Assembly (NCBI GenBank): GCA_018368345.1
Contig: JAGZEK010000006.1
Span: 1-64,000 of the forward strand
DNA: 64,000 nucleotides
Reading direction: 5' to 3'
Source: Collinsella sp.
GTDB taxonomy: Bacteria > Actinomycetota > Coriobacteriia > Coriobacteriales > Coriobacteriaceae
A program made the translations under genes and the position numbers. The stretch's first letter is position 1. Every line of letters starts with the position of its first letter. The notes under the pieces are model-generated. The model was not told the DNA's origin. It did no database searches and worked only from the letters and a program-made list of their open reading frames with translations. Positions 41,258 through 49,463 of the stretch are shown one piece after another.

Positions 41258-41794
41258 CTACTCCGTCTCGCCCGGTCGAGCGCCGCGGGCCAGGGCGTCC
41301 TGGTACTCCTTGACGGCCTTGAGCCTCTGCATGGGCTTCAGTCGCTCGAACATGGTATTGCCGTGCAGGTGATCGATCTCGTGCTGCAGACAAACGCAGA
41401 ACAGATCGCCCGTGGCCTCATAGCGAATCAGGTTGGCATCCAGGTCATACGCCTCGACGACAACGTGATCGGGACGCTCGATCTCACAGCTAATGCCCGG
41501 GATGGAAAGGCAGCCCTCGCTAAACGGCACCAGATGGTCGCTCTGCTCAACAATGACAGGGTTGATGAGCACGTACGGGTCGTAGTCGTTCTTGTCGCTG
41601 TAGTCGCAATCGATGGTGACGAGCTGGATGAGCTCACCGATCTGCGGGGCAGCCAGGCCGCAACCGCCGTTCTCGAACATCATCTTCTTCATCTTCTCGG
41701 CAAGTGCCTCGATCGCCGGGGTGATCTCCTCGATGACGGCGCACTCCTGGCGCAGACGAGGGTCGGGCGACAGAACGATTCCGTTGGCTTCCAT
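41258..41794 (-). CDS. def: peptide deformylase
   Basis: This 178-residue metalloenzyme removes the N-formyl group from new proteins. All three motifs are present: GGCGLAAPQIGEL (about 44-56), EGCLSIPG (about 91, with the metal-binding Cys) and QHEIDHLHGNTMFERL (about 134, HExxH). The start is the second ATG (41794), 6 bases after AAAGG. The first ATG, two codons earlier, touches the ribosome site. It follows priA after 18 bases and is most likely co-transcribed with it. Confidence 0.95.
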   Translation of the reverse strand: MEANGIVLSPDPRLRQECAVIEEITPAIEALAEKMKKMMFENGGCGLAAPQIGELIQLVTIDCDYSDKNDYDPYVLINPVIVEQSDHLVPFSEGCLSIPGISCEIERPDHVVVEAYDLDANLIRYEATGDLFCVCLQHEIDHLHGNTMFERLKPMQRLKAVKEYQDALARGARPGETE

Positions 41795-41812
41795 GGCCAT
41801 CCTTTCGGGTTG

Positions 41813-44266
41813 TTACATCAAATCATAGGCGTCGACGTCAACGCTCACGCTCACGCCGCGCACAGAGCCCACCTCTTTGAGGCAGGCGTCGATATCATCA
41901 GAGACATGGTACCCCACGGGCGACTTCACAAGCAGATGGAAGCGGTAACGGTCCTTGGCTCTCTCGATTACACACGAAGCCGGGCCCAGCACCTGCGGCA
42001 CCGCGCTGCCCGCCCGCAAAAAGTCGGGCGCGGCGGCATGCCAGCGGCGCTTAAGAAGCTTTGCAATGCGCCCGATGTAGTCGTGCGCGTCGTCTCGGTT
42101 CGCCGACCACACCAAAATGTTGACCAGGCGAACAAACGGCGGGTACAGCGCGTCGCGGCGCTGGTCCAGGTCGTAGTCGGTAAAGATCGAACGGTCGTGC
42201 TCAGCGACGGCGCGAATGACCGGATCCTTGGGCAGGTAGGTCTGGATGATCACCTCACCGGGACGATCGCCGCGACCGGCACGGCCCGCCACCTGTTCCA
42301 GCAGGTCGTAGGCGCGCTCCCCTGCGCGGAAGTCCGGCAGCTTGAGGGCAAAGTCGGCATTGACCACGCCCACAAGCGTGACCTCGGGAAAGTCGAGGCC
42401 CTTGGCGATCATCTGGGTACCCAGCAGCACCGCGCAATCGGCCGCATCGAACTGCTCGAGCAGCTTTTTGTGTGCGTCCTTGCCACGCGTGGAATCGGCG
42501 TCCATGCGAATGATAGCGACATCCTCGGGCAGCATCTGGTGCAGCGCGTCCTCGATCTGCTGCGTGCCCAGGCCCATTTTTGCCAGATAACGACTGCCGC
42601 ATTTGGGACAGCGGCTCGTGGGCGCCGGATAGGGTTGCACGCGCCAGGACGAACCGCAGGTGTGGCATTGCAACGTGTGCGTGCGCTCGTGATACGTGAG
42701 CGCGGTGGAACAGTGGTTGCAGGTGGGGACGCAGCCGCACTCGCGGCACATCAAAAACGGCGCAAAACCGCGGCGGTTGTGCAGCAGCACGGCCTTCTCG
42801 CGACGCTCGACCACACGCTCCAGGCCTTCCATCAGCGGTTTTGAGAACATAGAGCGGCTGCCGTGCGAGAACTCCCGGCGCAGGTCGGCAATGCGGACCG
42901 TGGGCAGCACGGCGTGTCCCGGGCGCTCGGGCATCTCGACGCGCGTCCAGGTGGCACCGTTATACGTGCCACGTCGGCAACGATCGAGTGCCTCAGCAGA
43001 AGGCGTGGCGGAGCCCAACACGAGCGGACAGCGGTAGCGGCGCGCCATCTCGGCCGCCACCTCGCGCGCGTGGTAGCGCGGACTGGAGCCCTGCTTGTAA
43101 CTGGTCTCGTGCTCCTCGTCGATGATGATGAGACCCAAGTCGCTGAGTGGGCAAAAGAGCGCCGAGCGGGCGCCGACGACCACGCGGGCCGCACCACTGG
43201 CGACCATATCCCACTGGTCCAGGCGCTCGCCGGCCGAAAGGCGTGAATGGAACACGGCGACCGTCTCGCCAAAGCGCGAGCGGAAGCGGCCGACGGTCTG
43301 GGCCGTCAGCGAGATCTCGGGCACAAGAACGCAGGCCGAACGGCCGGCCGCCAGCACGCGCTCAATCGCCGAAAGGTAAACTTCGGTTTTGCCGGAGCCG
43401 GTGACGCCGTCGACCAGCACCACGTCTCCGTGGGCGTCAAGACGGGCGCGCTCTATCTGCGCGAGCGCCTGCTGCTGGCCGTTGGTAAGCGAGACCGGCG
43501 CCTTGCCGCTTGCCGAGGACAGCGTGGTCTGCTCGCTGCAGCCACGCCACGCACGGCGCTCCTCCACCACCACGACGCCGCGCTTTTCGAGCGCCTTGAT
43601 AGTCGCCGACATGCTGTTATAGAGTAGGTTGAGGTCGCGCGTCGTGACCGGCCCGCACTGGAGCGCCTCGATGAGCTGACGCTGGCGGACAGCAGTCTTG
43701 GGCGGCGTATAGTCGAAACCCTCGGGCGTGAGCATAACCCAGCGGTTTTGGATAGGCTTGACGGCGGGGCGCTCAACCGTCCACACGCCGTCGTCACCCT
43801 TGACCACACGCGGGCTGCCGCCCGGGGGCAAAAACAGGCGCAGGCACTCGGAAAGCGTCGCGACATATTCGCGGCTCATCCAACGTGCGATACGGGCGGC
43901 TTCGGCGGTAAAGAGCGGTTTGCTGAGGATAGCCTCGATGGCTTTAATACGCGCGGGGTCGAGAGCTTCATTACCTTGCAGGTCGGCCAGCTCGGGCGCG
44001 ATGTCGACGATGTAGCCCGCGGCCGCACGGTTGCCAAAGTGGACTAGGACCGTGGATCCGACCTGCGCCTCGTTAGCAAGGGACCCTGGGATGCCGTAGG
44101 CGAATGGCTCGGACAGCGCACGCGTCGGGATGTCGAGGACTACGCTCGCATAGGCGACGACGGGTTCGGGTACGGGCTCGGGCTGCGCCGGGGCGGCGGC
44201 AGGAGTCGCGGACTTCGGAGCTTCCTCCGGTTGCGGCGAACCAAACAGCGACAGTTGCTCGACCAT
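41813..44266 (-). CDS. priA: primosomal protein N' (PriA helicase)
   Basis: This 817-residue replication-restart helicase opens stalled forks and loads the replisome. After a Pro/Ala-rich N-terminal stretch comes the 3'-end-binding domain (VVLDIPTRALSEPFAYGIP). The helicase core has VDGVTGSGKTEVYLSAI (about 289), a DEEHETSYKQ box (about 383) and the zinc region CRECGCVPTCNHCSTALTYH...CHTCGSSWRVQ...CPKCGSRYL (about 500-560). The C-terminal part has VDADFALKLPDFRAGERAYDLLEQVAGRAGR. The start is 44266 (MVEQLSLFG), with GGGAGG upstream. It is somewhat longer than E. coli PriA because of the N-terminal extension. Confidence 0.94.
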   Translation of the reverse strand: MVEQLSLFGSPQPEEAPKSATPAAAPAQPEPVPEPVVAYASVVLDIPTRALSEPFAYGIPGSLANEAQVGSTVLVHFGNRAAAGYIVDIAPELADLQGNEALDPARIKAIEAILSKPLFTAEAARIARWMSREYVATLSECLRLFLPPGGSPRVVKGDDGVWTVERPAVKPIQNRWVMLTPEGFDYTPPKTAVRQRQLIEALQCGPVTTRDLNLLYNSMSATIKALEKRGVVVVEERRAWRGCSEQTTLSSASGKAPVSLTNGQQQALAQIERARLDAHGDVVLVDGVTGSGKTEVYLSAIERVLAAGRSACVLVPEISLTAQTVGRFRSRFGETVAVFHSRLSAGERLDQWDMVASGAARVVVGARSALFCPLSDLGLIIIDEEHETSYKQGSSPRYHAREVAAEMARRYRCPLVLGSATPSAEALDRCRRGTYNGATWTRVEMPERPGHAVLPTVRIADLRREFSHGSRSMFSKPLMEGLERVVERREKAVLLHNRRGFAPFLMCRECGCVPTCNHCSTALTYHERTHTLQCHTCGSSWRVQPYPAPTSRCPKCGSRYLAKMGLGTQQIEDALHQMLPEDVAIIRMDADSTRGKDAHKKLLEQFDAADCAVLLGTQMIAKGLDFPEVTLVGVVNADFALKLPDFRAGERAYDLLEQVAGRAGRGDRPGEVIIQTYLPKDPVIRAVAEHDRSIFTDYDLDQRRDALYPPFVRLVNILVWSANRDDAHDYIGRIAKLLKRRWHAAAPDFLRAGSAVPQVLGPASCVIERAKDRYRFHLLVKSPVGYHVSDDIDACLKEVGSVRGVSVSVDVDAYDLM

Positions 44267-44305
44267 GGCCCCTGTACCTCCCATCCCATACGTCTACAGA
44301 AACAA

Positions 44306-44332
44306 GAGCCCCGCTCTGAGTGAACGGGGCTC
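44306..44332 (-). terminator. terminator of gltX
   Basis: GAGCCCCG (44306-44313) and CGGGGCTC (44325-44332) form an eight-base-pair stem. On the minus strand it is followed by TTGTTTCTGT. It lies 23 bases after the gltX stop and before priA. Confidence 0.7.
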
Positions 44333-44355
44333 GGATACATACGTTTGCGCAGCGA

Positions 44356-45831
44356 TTACAGCGCCATCGTGCGGGCGCGATCGATGCGCGCCAGGCAGTC
44401 GTCGCGACCAACGAGCGCCATGGTCTCACCCAGCGGAGGGCTCACCATGTTGCCGCATACGGCGACGCGCACAGCTTGGAACACCACGCGCTTCTTAAGG
44501 TCCATCTGCTCGGGCAGCGGCTCAAGCGCAGCGTCGATGTTCGCGGCCGTCCACTCGGTAACACCCTCGAGCGCGGCCTTGGCGGCGTCCAGAATGGCGC
44601 CCATGCCTTCCTTGGCCAGGCCCTTGTTAACGGACTTTTCGTCATACTCGAGCGTCTCGGCCGTAGCGAAGATGGGAGCGGCGACGGTCACGGCGTCGGC
44701 CGGCATCTTGGTGCGCGGCTTGACGATAGCGGCAAGCGCGTCAATCCAGTCCTCGCCGTACTCGACGTTACCCTCGATGAGGCCTGCTTCGTGCAGCTCG
44801 GGGACCATGATCTCGTCGGCAAACTGAGCATCGGACATGCCATTGATGTACTCGGCGTTGACCCAATCGAGCTTCTTGGGGTCGAAGGTCGCCGGGTTCT
44901 TGGAGATGCGATCGAGCGAGAACTTGCTGGCCAGGACATCACGCGGGATGATCGTGGTCTCGCCGTCGAGCGACCAGCCGAGCAGCGCCAGGTAGTTGAC
45001 GAAGGCGTCGGACAGGTAGCCGGCGTCGCGGTACTCCTCCACCGAGGTGGCGCCGTGGCGCTTGGAGAGCTTCTTGCCGTCGGCGCCCAGGATCATAGAG
45101 ATGTGGGCGAACGTAGGCACGGGCGCGCCGAGGGCCTCGTAGACCATGACCTGGCGCGGGGTGTTGGATAGGTGGTCGTCGCCACGGATGACATGGGTGA
45201 TCTTCATCATGGCGTCGTCGACGACGGTCGCGAAGTTGTACGTGGGCGTGCCATCGGAGCGGAAGATGACAAAGTCGTCGAGCTCCTTGGCGTCGAAGGT
45301 CACCTCGCCGTGGACGGCGTCGTGGATGACGACGTCACCGCGGTCCTCGGGCACCTTGATGCGCAGGACGTAGGACTCGCCGGCCTCGATGCGGCGGCGG
45401 GCCTCCTCGGGATCAAGATCGCGGCAACGGCGCTGATAGCCCTGGAAGGGGTCCTTGCGCTCCTGCGCGGCCTTGCGGTCGGCGTCGAGCTGCTCCTTGG
45501 TGCAGAAGCAGGGATATGCCTTGCCCTCGTCCCAAAGCTTCTGGGCGGCCTGCTTGTACAGGTCCAGGCGCTCGGTCTGGGCGTAGGGGCCAAAGTCGCC
45601 GCCCACCTCGGGACCCTCGTCCCAGTCCAGGCCCAGCCAACGCATGGCGCGCAGGATGATCTGCGTGTTCTCGTCGGTGGAGCGGGTGGGGTCGGTGTCG
45701 TCGATGCGCAGGATGAACGTGCCGCCGTTTGCGCGGGCGAAAGCCCAGTTATAAATAGCGGTGCGGGCGCCGCCGATGTGCAGCTTGCCCGTCGGTGAGG
45801 GTGCAAAGCGGACGCGAACGTCTGATGCCAT
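44356..45831 (-). CDS. gltX: glutamyl-tRNA synthetase
   Basis: This 491-residue class I synthetase charges tRNA-Glu. The HIGH-type motif is FAPSPTGKLHIGGARTAIYNW (about 8-28), and the KMSKS-type motif is KKLSKRHGATSVEEY (about 254-268). CFCTKEQLDADRKAAQERK marks the discriminating domain. The C-terminal anticodon-binding part is complete. I place the start at 45831 (MASDVRV), with GAGGAG 7 bases upstream; an earlier in-frame ATG at 45870 lacks support. It is divergent from metK, with a large inverted repeat in between. Confidence 0.95.
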   Translation of the reverse strand: MASDVRVRFAPSPTGKLHIGGARTAIYNWAFARANGGTFILRIDDTDPTRSTDENTQIILRAMRWLGLDWDEGPEVGGDFGPYAQTERLDLYKQAAQKLWDEGKAYPCFCTKEQLDADRKAAQERKDPFQGYQRRCRDLDPEEARRRIEAGESYVLRIKVPEDRGDVVIHDAVHGEVTFDAKELDDFVIFRSDGTPTYNFATVVDDAMMKITHVIRGDDHLSNTPRQVMVYEALGAPVPTFAHISMILGADGKKLSKRHGATSVEEYRDAGYLSDAFVNYLALLGWSLDGETTIIPRDVLASKFSLDRISKNPATFDPKKLDWVNAEYINGMSDAQFADEIMVPELHEAGLIEGNVEYGEDWIDALAAIVKPRTKMPADAVTVAAPIFATAETLEYDEKSVNKGLAKEGMGAILDAAKAALEGVTEWTAANIDAALEPLPEQMDLKKRVVFQAVRVAVCGNMVSPPLGETMALVGRDDCLARIDRARTMAL

Positions 45832-45912
45832 GGAAATCTCCTCGATTGCAGGATTGATGTCTAACCGCACCAGTATAAAGCATCAAAGCAACCTCCGCAC
45901 AAAGGGCACCGA

Positions 45913-46008
45913 CCTACTCATTGGGGACAGACTTAAATGACCATTCTTTGGGCAACCTGTCGACACTTAGGTAAGGCCGATCATTTAAGTCTGTCCCCAA
46001 TGAGTAGG
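45913..46008. repeat. 28-base perfect inverted repeat between gltX and metK
   Basis: The arms at 45913-45940 and 45981-46008 are exact complements (core TTGGGGACAGACTTAAATGA) and enclose 40 bases. The GGGGACAG...TTAAAT pattern resembles REP sequences associated with RAYT-type transposases, which often carry GGGGACAG. It lies between two divergent genes, so it is in or next to both promoters. The remaining 100 bases before metK hold a small GC hairpin (CCCGGCG/CGCCGGG) but no recognisable riboswitch. Confidence 0.75.
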
Positions 46009-46114
46009 TGCGGAAAGGGTGTGAATGTTTGATTTACGCGCTATGATGTGCCCTTGCATAGAGAGCCCGGCGGAATGGTAACGGTCGCCGGGACACGTTT
46101 TTGAAAGGACAATC

Positions 46115-47395
46115 ATGTCAGAAGAACTTCGTTCCATCCCGCCCCAACACGGGTCCTTTGTTTTTACGTCGGAGTCGGTGACCGAAGGTCATCCCGATAA
46201 GATCGCTGACCAGATCAGCGACGCCGTCCTCGACGCAATCCTCGCCAAAGAAATAGAGCTCCAGGAGCAGGGCTACATCGCCCCCAACGGCGTGCCCGCC
46301 AACGTGGAGAACGTCCGCTGCGCCTGCGAGACCCTCGTGACCACCGGCACCGTCATCGTCGCCGGCGAGATTCGCACCCAGGCCTACGTCGACGTACAGG
46401 AAATCGCCCGCGGTGTTATCCGCCGCATTGGCTACAACCGTGCCAAGTTCGGTTTTGACTGCGACACCTGCGGCGTTATGAGCCTCATCCACGAGCAGTC
46501 GCCCGATATCGCCCAGGGCGTTGACGAGTCCTTCGAGACCCAGACCGGCGCCACCACCGACCCGATCGACCTTATCGGTGCCGGCGACCAGGGCATGATG
46601 TTCGGTTATGCCTCCAACGAGACCAAGACCCTCATGCCCATGCCACACTACCTTGCCAGCCGCTTGGCCGAGCGCCTGGCAGCCGTGCGCCACGACGGCA
46701 CCCTCGCCTATCTGCGTCCCGATGGCAAAACCCAGGTCACCGTGCGCTACGAGGATGGCAAGCCCGTCGAGGTCACGACCATCGTCATCTCCACGCAGCA
46801 CGCCGCCGAGATCGAGGATATGGGCAAGATCAAGGCCGACCTCATTGAGCACGTCATCACCCCGGTCATGGCCGCTGAGAACATGCCGTGGGACAACGCG
46901 GACATCTACGTGAACCCCACTGGTCGCTTTGTCGTGGGCGGCCCCATGGGCGACACGGGCCTGACCGGCCGCAAGATCATCGTCGACACCTACGGCGGCT
47001 ACGGCCGTCACGGCGGTGGCGCCTTTAGCGGCAAGGACTGCACCAAGGTCGACCGCTCCGCCGCGTATGCCGCGCGCTGGGTCGCCAAGAACGTGGTCGC
47101 CGCCAGTCTGGCCGACCGCTGCGAAGTTGAGCTTGCCTACGCCATCGGCGTTTCCAAGCCCCTCTCAATCATGGTCGACACCTTCGGTACCGCGCATGTT
47201 GCCGAGGACAAGATCGTCGAGGCCGTAGAGAAGACCTTCGACCTGCGCCCGGGCGCAATCATCCGCGACCTCGACCTGCGTCGCCCCATCTACGAAAAGA
47301 CGGCAGCCTACGGTCACTTTGGCCGCGAAGACCCCGACTTCACCTGGGAGAAGACCGATCGAGTCGAAGAACTCAAAGCAGCCTGCGGCCTGTAA
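46115..47395 (+). CDS. metK: S-adenosylmethionine synthase
   Basis: This 426-residue enzyme makes SAM from methionine and ATP. Motifs include FTSESVTEGHPDKIADQISDAVLD (about 17-40), GAGDQGMMFGYA (about 156-167, the hexapeptide methionine-site motif), GGPMGDTGLTGRKIIVDTYGGYGRHGGGAFSGKDCTKVDRSAAYAARW (about 274-322) and YGHFGRED near the end. GAAAGGA stands 7 bases before the ATG. Length is slightly above the E. coli enzyme because of insertions in the middle. It is a single-gene unit closed by a clear terminator. Confidence 0.97.
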   Translation: MSEELRSIPPQHGSFVFTSESVTEGHPDKIADQISDAVLDAILAKEIELQEQGYIAPNGVPANVENVRCACETLVTTGTVIVAGEIRTQAYVDVQEIARGVIRRIGYNRAKFGFDCDTCGVMSLIHEQSPDIAQGVDESFETQTGATTDPIDLIGAGDQGMMFGYASNETKTLMPMPHYLASRLAERLAAVRHDGTLAYLRPDGKTQVTVRYEDGKPVEVTTIVISTQHAAEIEDMGKIKADLIEHVITPVMAAENMPWDNADIYVNPTGRFVVGGPMGDTGLTGRKIIVDTYGGYGRHGGGAFSGKDCTKVDRSAAYAARWVAKNVVAASLADRCEVELAYAIGVSKPLSIMVDTFGTAHVAEDKIVEAVEKTFDLRPGAIIRDLDLRRPIYEKTAAYGHFGREDPDFTWEKTDRVEELKAACGL

Positions 47396-47434
47396 TTAAG
47401 AACCGCTAAGGTCACAACACGCACGCGCTTTCAA

Positions 47435-47468
47435 AAGAAGTACCGCCCCCAAGCGGTGCTTCTTTTTT
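47435..47468 (+). terminator. terminator of metK
   Basis: AAGAAGTACCGC (47435-47446) and GCGGTGCTTCTT (47453-47464) pair over 12 positions with one mismatch, followed by TTTT. It lies 40 bases after the metK stop. Confidence 0.88.
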
Positions 47469-47562
47469 ATTAATCCGGTGGTAAAGATGCTTCGATATGA
47501 GCCTACGCTGCGTCTCTAGCTAATGAATTTTGCCATCTAGCAACCCCAACCATGTATCCTTA

Positions 47563-47683
47563 GTCCCGAGGGGCGGGGCATAAGGTCGATCGCGAGTTCC
47601 GCACGAGCCGGAGAGCACTTAATGTGCTCTCCGTGCGAGCAGGACTGTCCGAGCAGGCGACCTTATGCCCCGCCCCTCGGGAC
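47563..47683. repeat. nested 26-base inverted repeat in the sdaA leader
   Basis: Perfect 26-base arms at 47563-47588 and 47658-47683 (core GAGGGGCGGGGCATAAGG) enclose a second perfect palindrome (47609-47618 and 47624-47633, CGGAGAGCAC). The outer arm ends 24 bases before the sdaA ATG, just short of its AGGAG. If transcribed it would form a very stable structure right at the start of the mRNA. The 311 bases between metK and sdaA hold nothing else apart from the metK terminator. Confidence 0.75.
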
Positions 47684-47706
47684 GACGGGATAGAACAGGA
47701 GCGCAT

Positions 47707-49314
47707 ATGGCAGGCAAGCCGCAAACACTAGCTACGACCTCGGCATTCGAGATCTTGGGCCCCGTCATGGTCGGCCCCAGCTCATCGCACACCGCCGGCG
47801 CCCTGCGCTGCGCCCAAGTTGCCGCCAGCCTGTTGGAAGGCCGCATCACCAAAGTCACCTTTGGCCTGTGGAACTCCTTCGCCCACACCTACCGCGGCCA
47901 CGGCACCGATCGTGCGCTCGTCGCGGGCATCCTGGGCCTCGACACCGATGACGAGAACATCAAGCAGGCCTTCGACCTCGCGCGCGAGCAGGGCCTCGAA
48001 TATCACTTTAACATCAAGGGCGACGACGCCTCCATCCACCCCAACACCGTCGACATCGACATGGTCGACGACACGGGCGCCACGGCACAGGTCCGCGGTG
48101 AGAGCCTGGGCGGCGGCAAGATGCGCATCAGCCGCATTAACGGCGTCGGCGTCGACATCTCGGGCATGTACTCCACACTCTTCGTGGCGCACTACGACGT
48201 CCCCGGCGTGCTCGCCGCGCTCACGAACCTGCTCGCCTACGCCCACGTGAACATCGCCTTCTGCCGCACCTACCGCACCGAAGTGGGCGGTCAGGCCTAC
48301 TCCGTCTTTGAGACCGACGGCGCGCCCGACGACACCGTCGTCCCCATGCTGCGCAAGCTCGACAATGTCGATTACGCGACCTTTATCGAGCTCCCCGGTT
48401 CTGCCTCGTCGCTCTCCCCCGGCGTCTCGGCCAAGGAGATCTTCGACGACGGCGAGCAGCTGCTCGATGCGTGCGCCGAGCTCGGCCTAAATATCGGCGC
48501 CGTCATGGCCGTGCGCGAGGCGCGTCTAACCGGCGAGGCCCATGCTATCGCAGCCATGCGCCGCGTGCTCGACGTCATGCGCGAGGAGACCACGGCCCCC
48601 ATCGCCAATCCGCAGCGATCGCTCGGCGGCCTTATCGGCGGCGAAGCCAAGCTCGTCGATGCCACCTGCCGCAACGATTTGAGCGCAAGCCTGATGGGCC
48701 CCGTTCAGACCGATGCCGTGGCCCGCGCGATGGCCGTGCTCGAGCGCTCCGCCACCATGGGCGTGATCGTCGCCGCCCCCACGGCCGGCTCCGCGGGTGT
48801 CGTGCCCGGCTGCGTGCTGGCGCTCGCCGACCACCTGCAGCTCGACGACGAACAGGTCATGGATGCCCTCTACTGTGCCGCCGCCATCGGCCTCAATCTC
48901 ACCACGAGCGCCTGCGTCGCCGGCGCCGAGGGCGGATGCCAGGCCGAGGTTGGAAGCGCTGCCGCCATGGCCGCCGCCGCGCTGGTCCAGATGATGGGCG
49001 GCACGCCCGAGCAAGCGCTCGACGCCAGCTCCATCGCACTGAGCAACCTGTTGGGCCTCGTTTGCGACCCCGTCGGCGGCCTTGTCGAGGTGCCCTGCCA
49101 AAACCGCAACGCCATCGGCGTGGCCGCGGCCTTCAGCTCGGCGCAGCTCGCCCTCGCCGGCATCAAGAGCCTGGTGCCGTTTGACCAGATGGCGCACGTG
49201 ATGCTCTCGGTGGGCCACGCCCTGCCCGCCACGTTACGCGAGACGGCCAAGGGCGGCATCGCGCAGGCTCCAGCAGCACTTTCGGCCTGTGCAAAATGCG
49301 GCGTGTGCGGATAA
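47707..49314 (+). CDS. sdaA: L-serine dehydratase, iron-sulfur type, single chain
   Basis: This 535-residue enzyme deaminates L-serine to pyruvate and ammonia with a [4Fe-4S] cluster. The N-terminal beta-type part (EILGPVMVGPSSSHTAGALRCAQVA, about 12-36) includes an ACT-like segment (SGMYSTLFVAHYDVPGVLAAL). The alpha part follows from about 230: GSAGVVPGCVLAL, TTSACVAGAEGGCQAEVGSAAAMAAAA, and DPVGGLVEVPCQNRNAIG, with conserved cysteines for the cluster. Both parts in one chain is the E. coli-like arrangement. The start is 47707, with AGGAG 4 bases upstream; the frame upstream of it belongs to the inverted repeat. Confidence 0.94.
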   Translation: MAGKPQTLATTSAFEILGPVMVGPSSSHTAGALRCAQVAASLLEGRITKVTFGLWNSFAHTYRGHGTDRALVAGILGLDTDDENIKQAFDLAREQGLEYHFNIKGDDASIHPNTVDIDMVDDTGATAQVRGESLGGGKMRISRINGVGVDISGMYSTLFVAHYDVPGVLAALTNLLAYAHVNIAFCRTYRTEVGGQAYSVFETDGAPDDTVVPMLRKLDNVDYATFIELPGSASSLSPGVSAKEIFDDGEQLLDACAELGLNIGAVMAVREARLTGEAHAIAAMRRVLDVMREETTAPIANPQRSLGGLIGGEAKLVDATCRNDLSASLMGPVQTDAVARAMAVLERSATMGVIVAAPTAGSAGVVPGCVLALADHLQLDDEQVMDALYCAAAIGLNLTTSACVAGAEGGCQAEVGSAAAMAAAALVQMMGGTPEQALDASSIALSNLLGLVCDPVGGLVEVPCQNRNAIGVAAAFSSAQLALAGIKSLVPFDQMAHVMLSVGHALPATLRETAKGGIAQAPAALSACAKCGVCG

Positions 49315-49332
49315 CGGCAAAGAATGACTCAA

Positions 49333-49359
49333 AGGTGGGACAAATGTCCCACCTCTTTT
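49333..49359 (+). terminator. terminator of sdaA
   Basis: AGGTGGGACA (49333-49342) and TGTCCCACCT (49345-49354) form a ten-base-pair palindrome, followed by CTTTT. It lies 18 bases after the stop codon. Confidence 0.8.
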
Positions 49360-49400
49360 GAATGCCACCGTTTCCGTACCACAAACAGCAAGGCAATCGC

Positions 49401-49406
49401 TATAAT
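49401..49406 (+). promoter_or_regulatory. possible -10 box of the L,D-transpeptidase gene
   Basis: A perfect TATAAT stands 58 bases before the likely ATG. No convincing -35 was found at 16-18 bases upstream. Confidence 0.35.
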
Positions 49407-49463
49407 GCAAGCCCAGTAAAAACACGATGAGCCATAAGGCGAAATTCGAAGGATATGCATACG

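Noticed and set aside
46010..46114. Possible SAM riboswitch upstream of metK
   Set aside because: Only about 100 bases are available after the inverted repeat. The small GC hairpin there lacks the multi-helix layout of known SAM riboswitches.
38543..47683. Intergenic inverted repeats considered as CRISPR or insertion-sequence ends
   Set aside because: There are no regularly spaced units and no transposase gene between the arms. They are single palindromes, fitting REP-like elements better.
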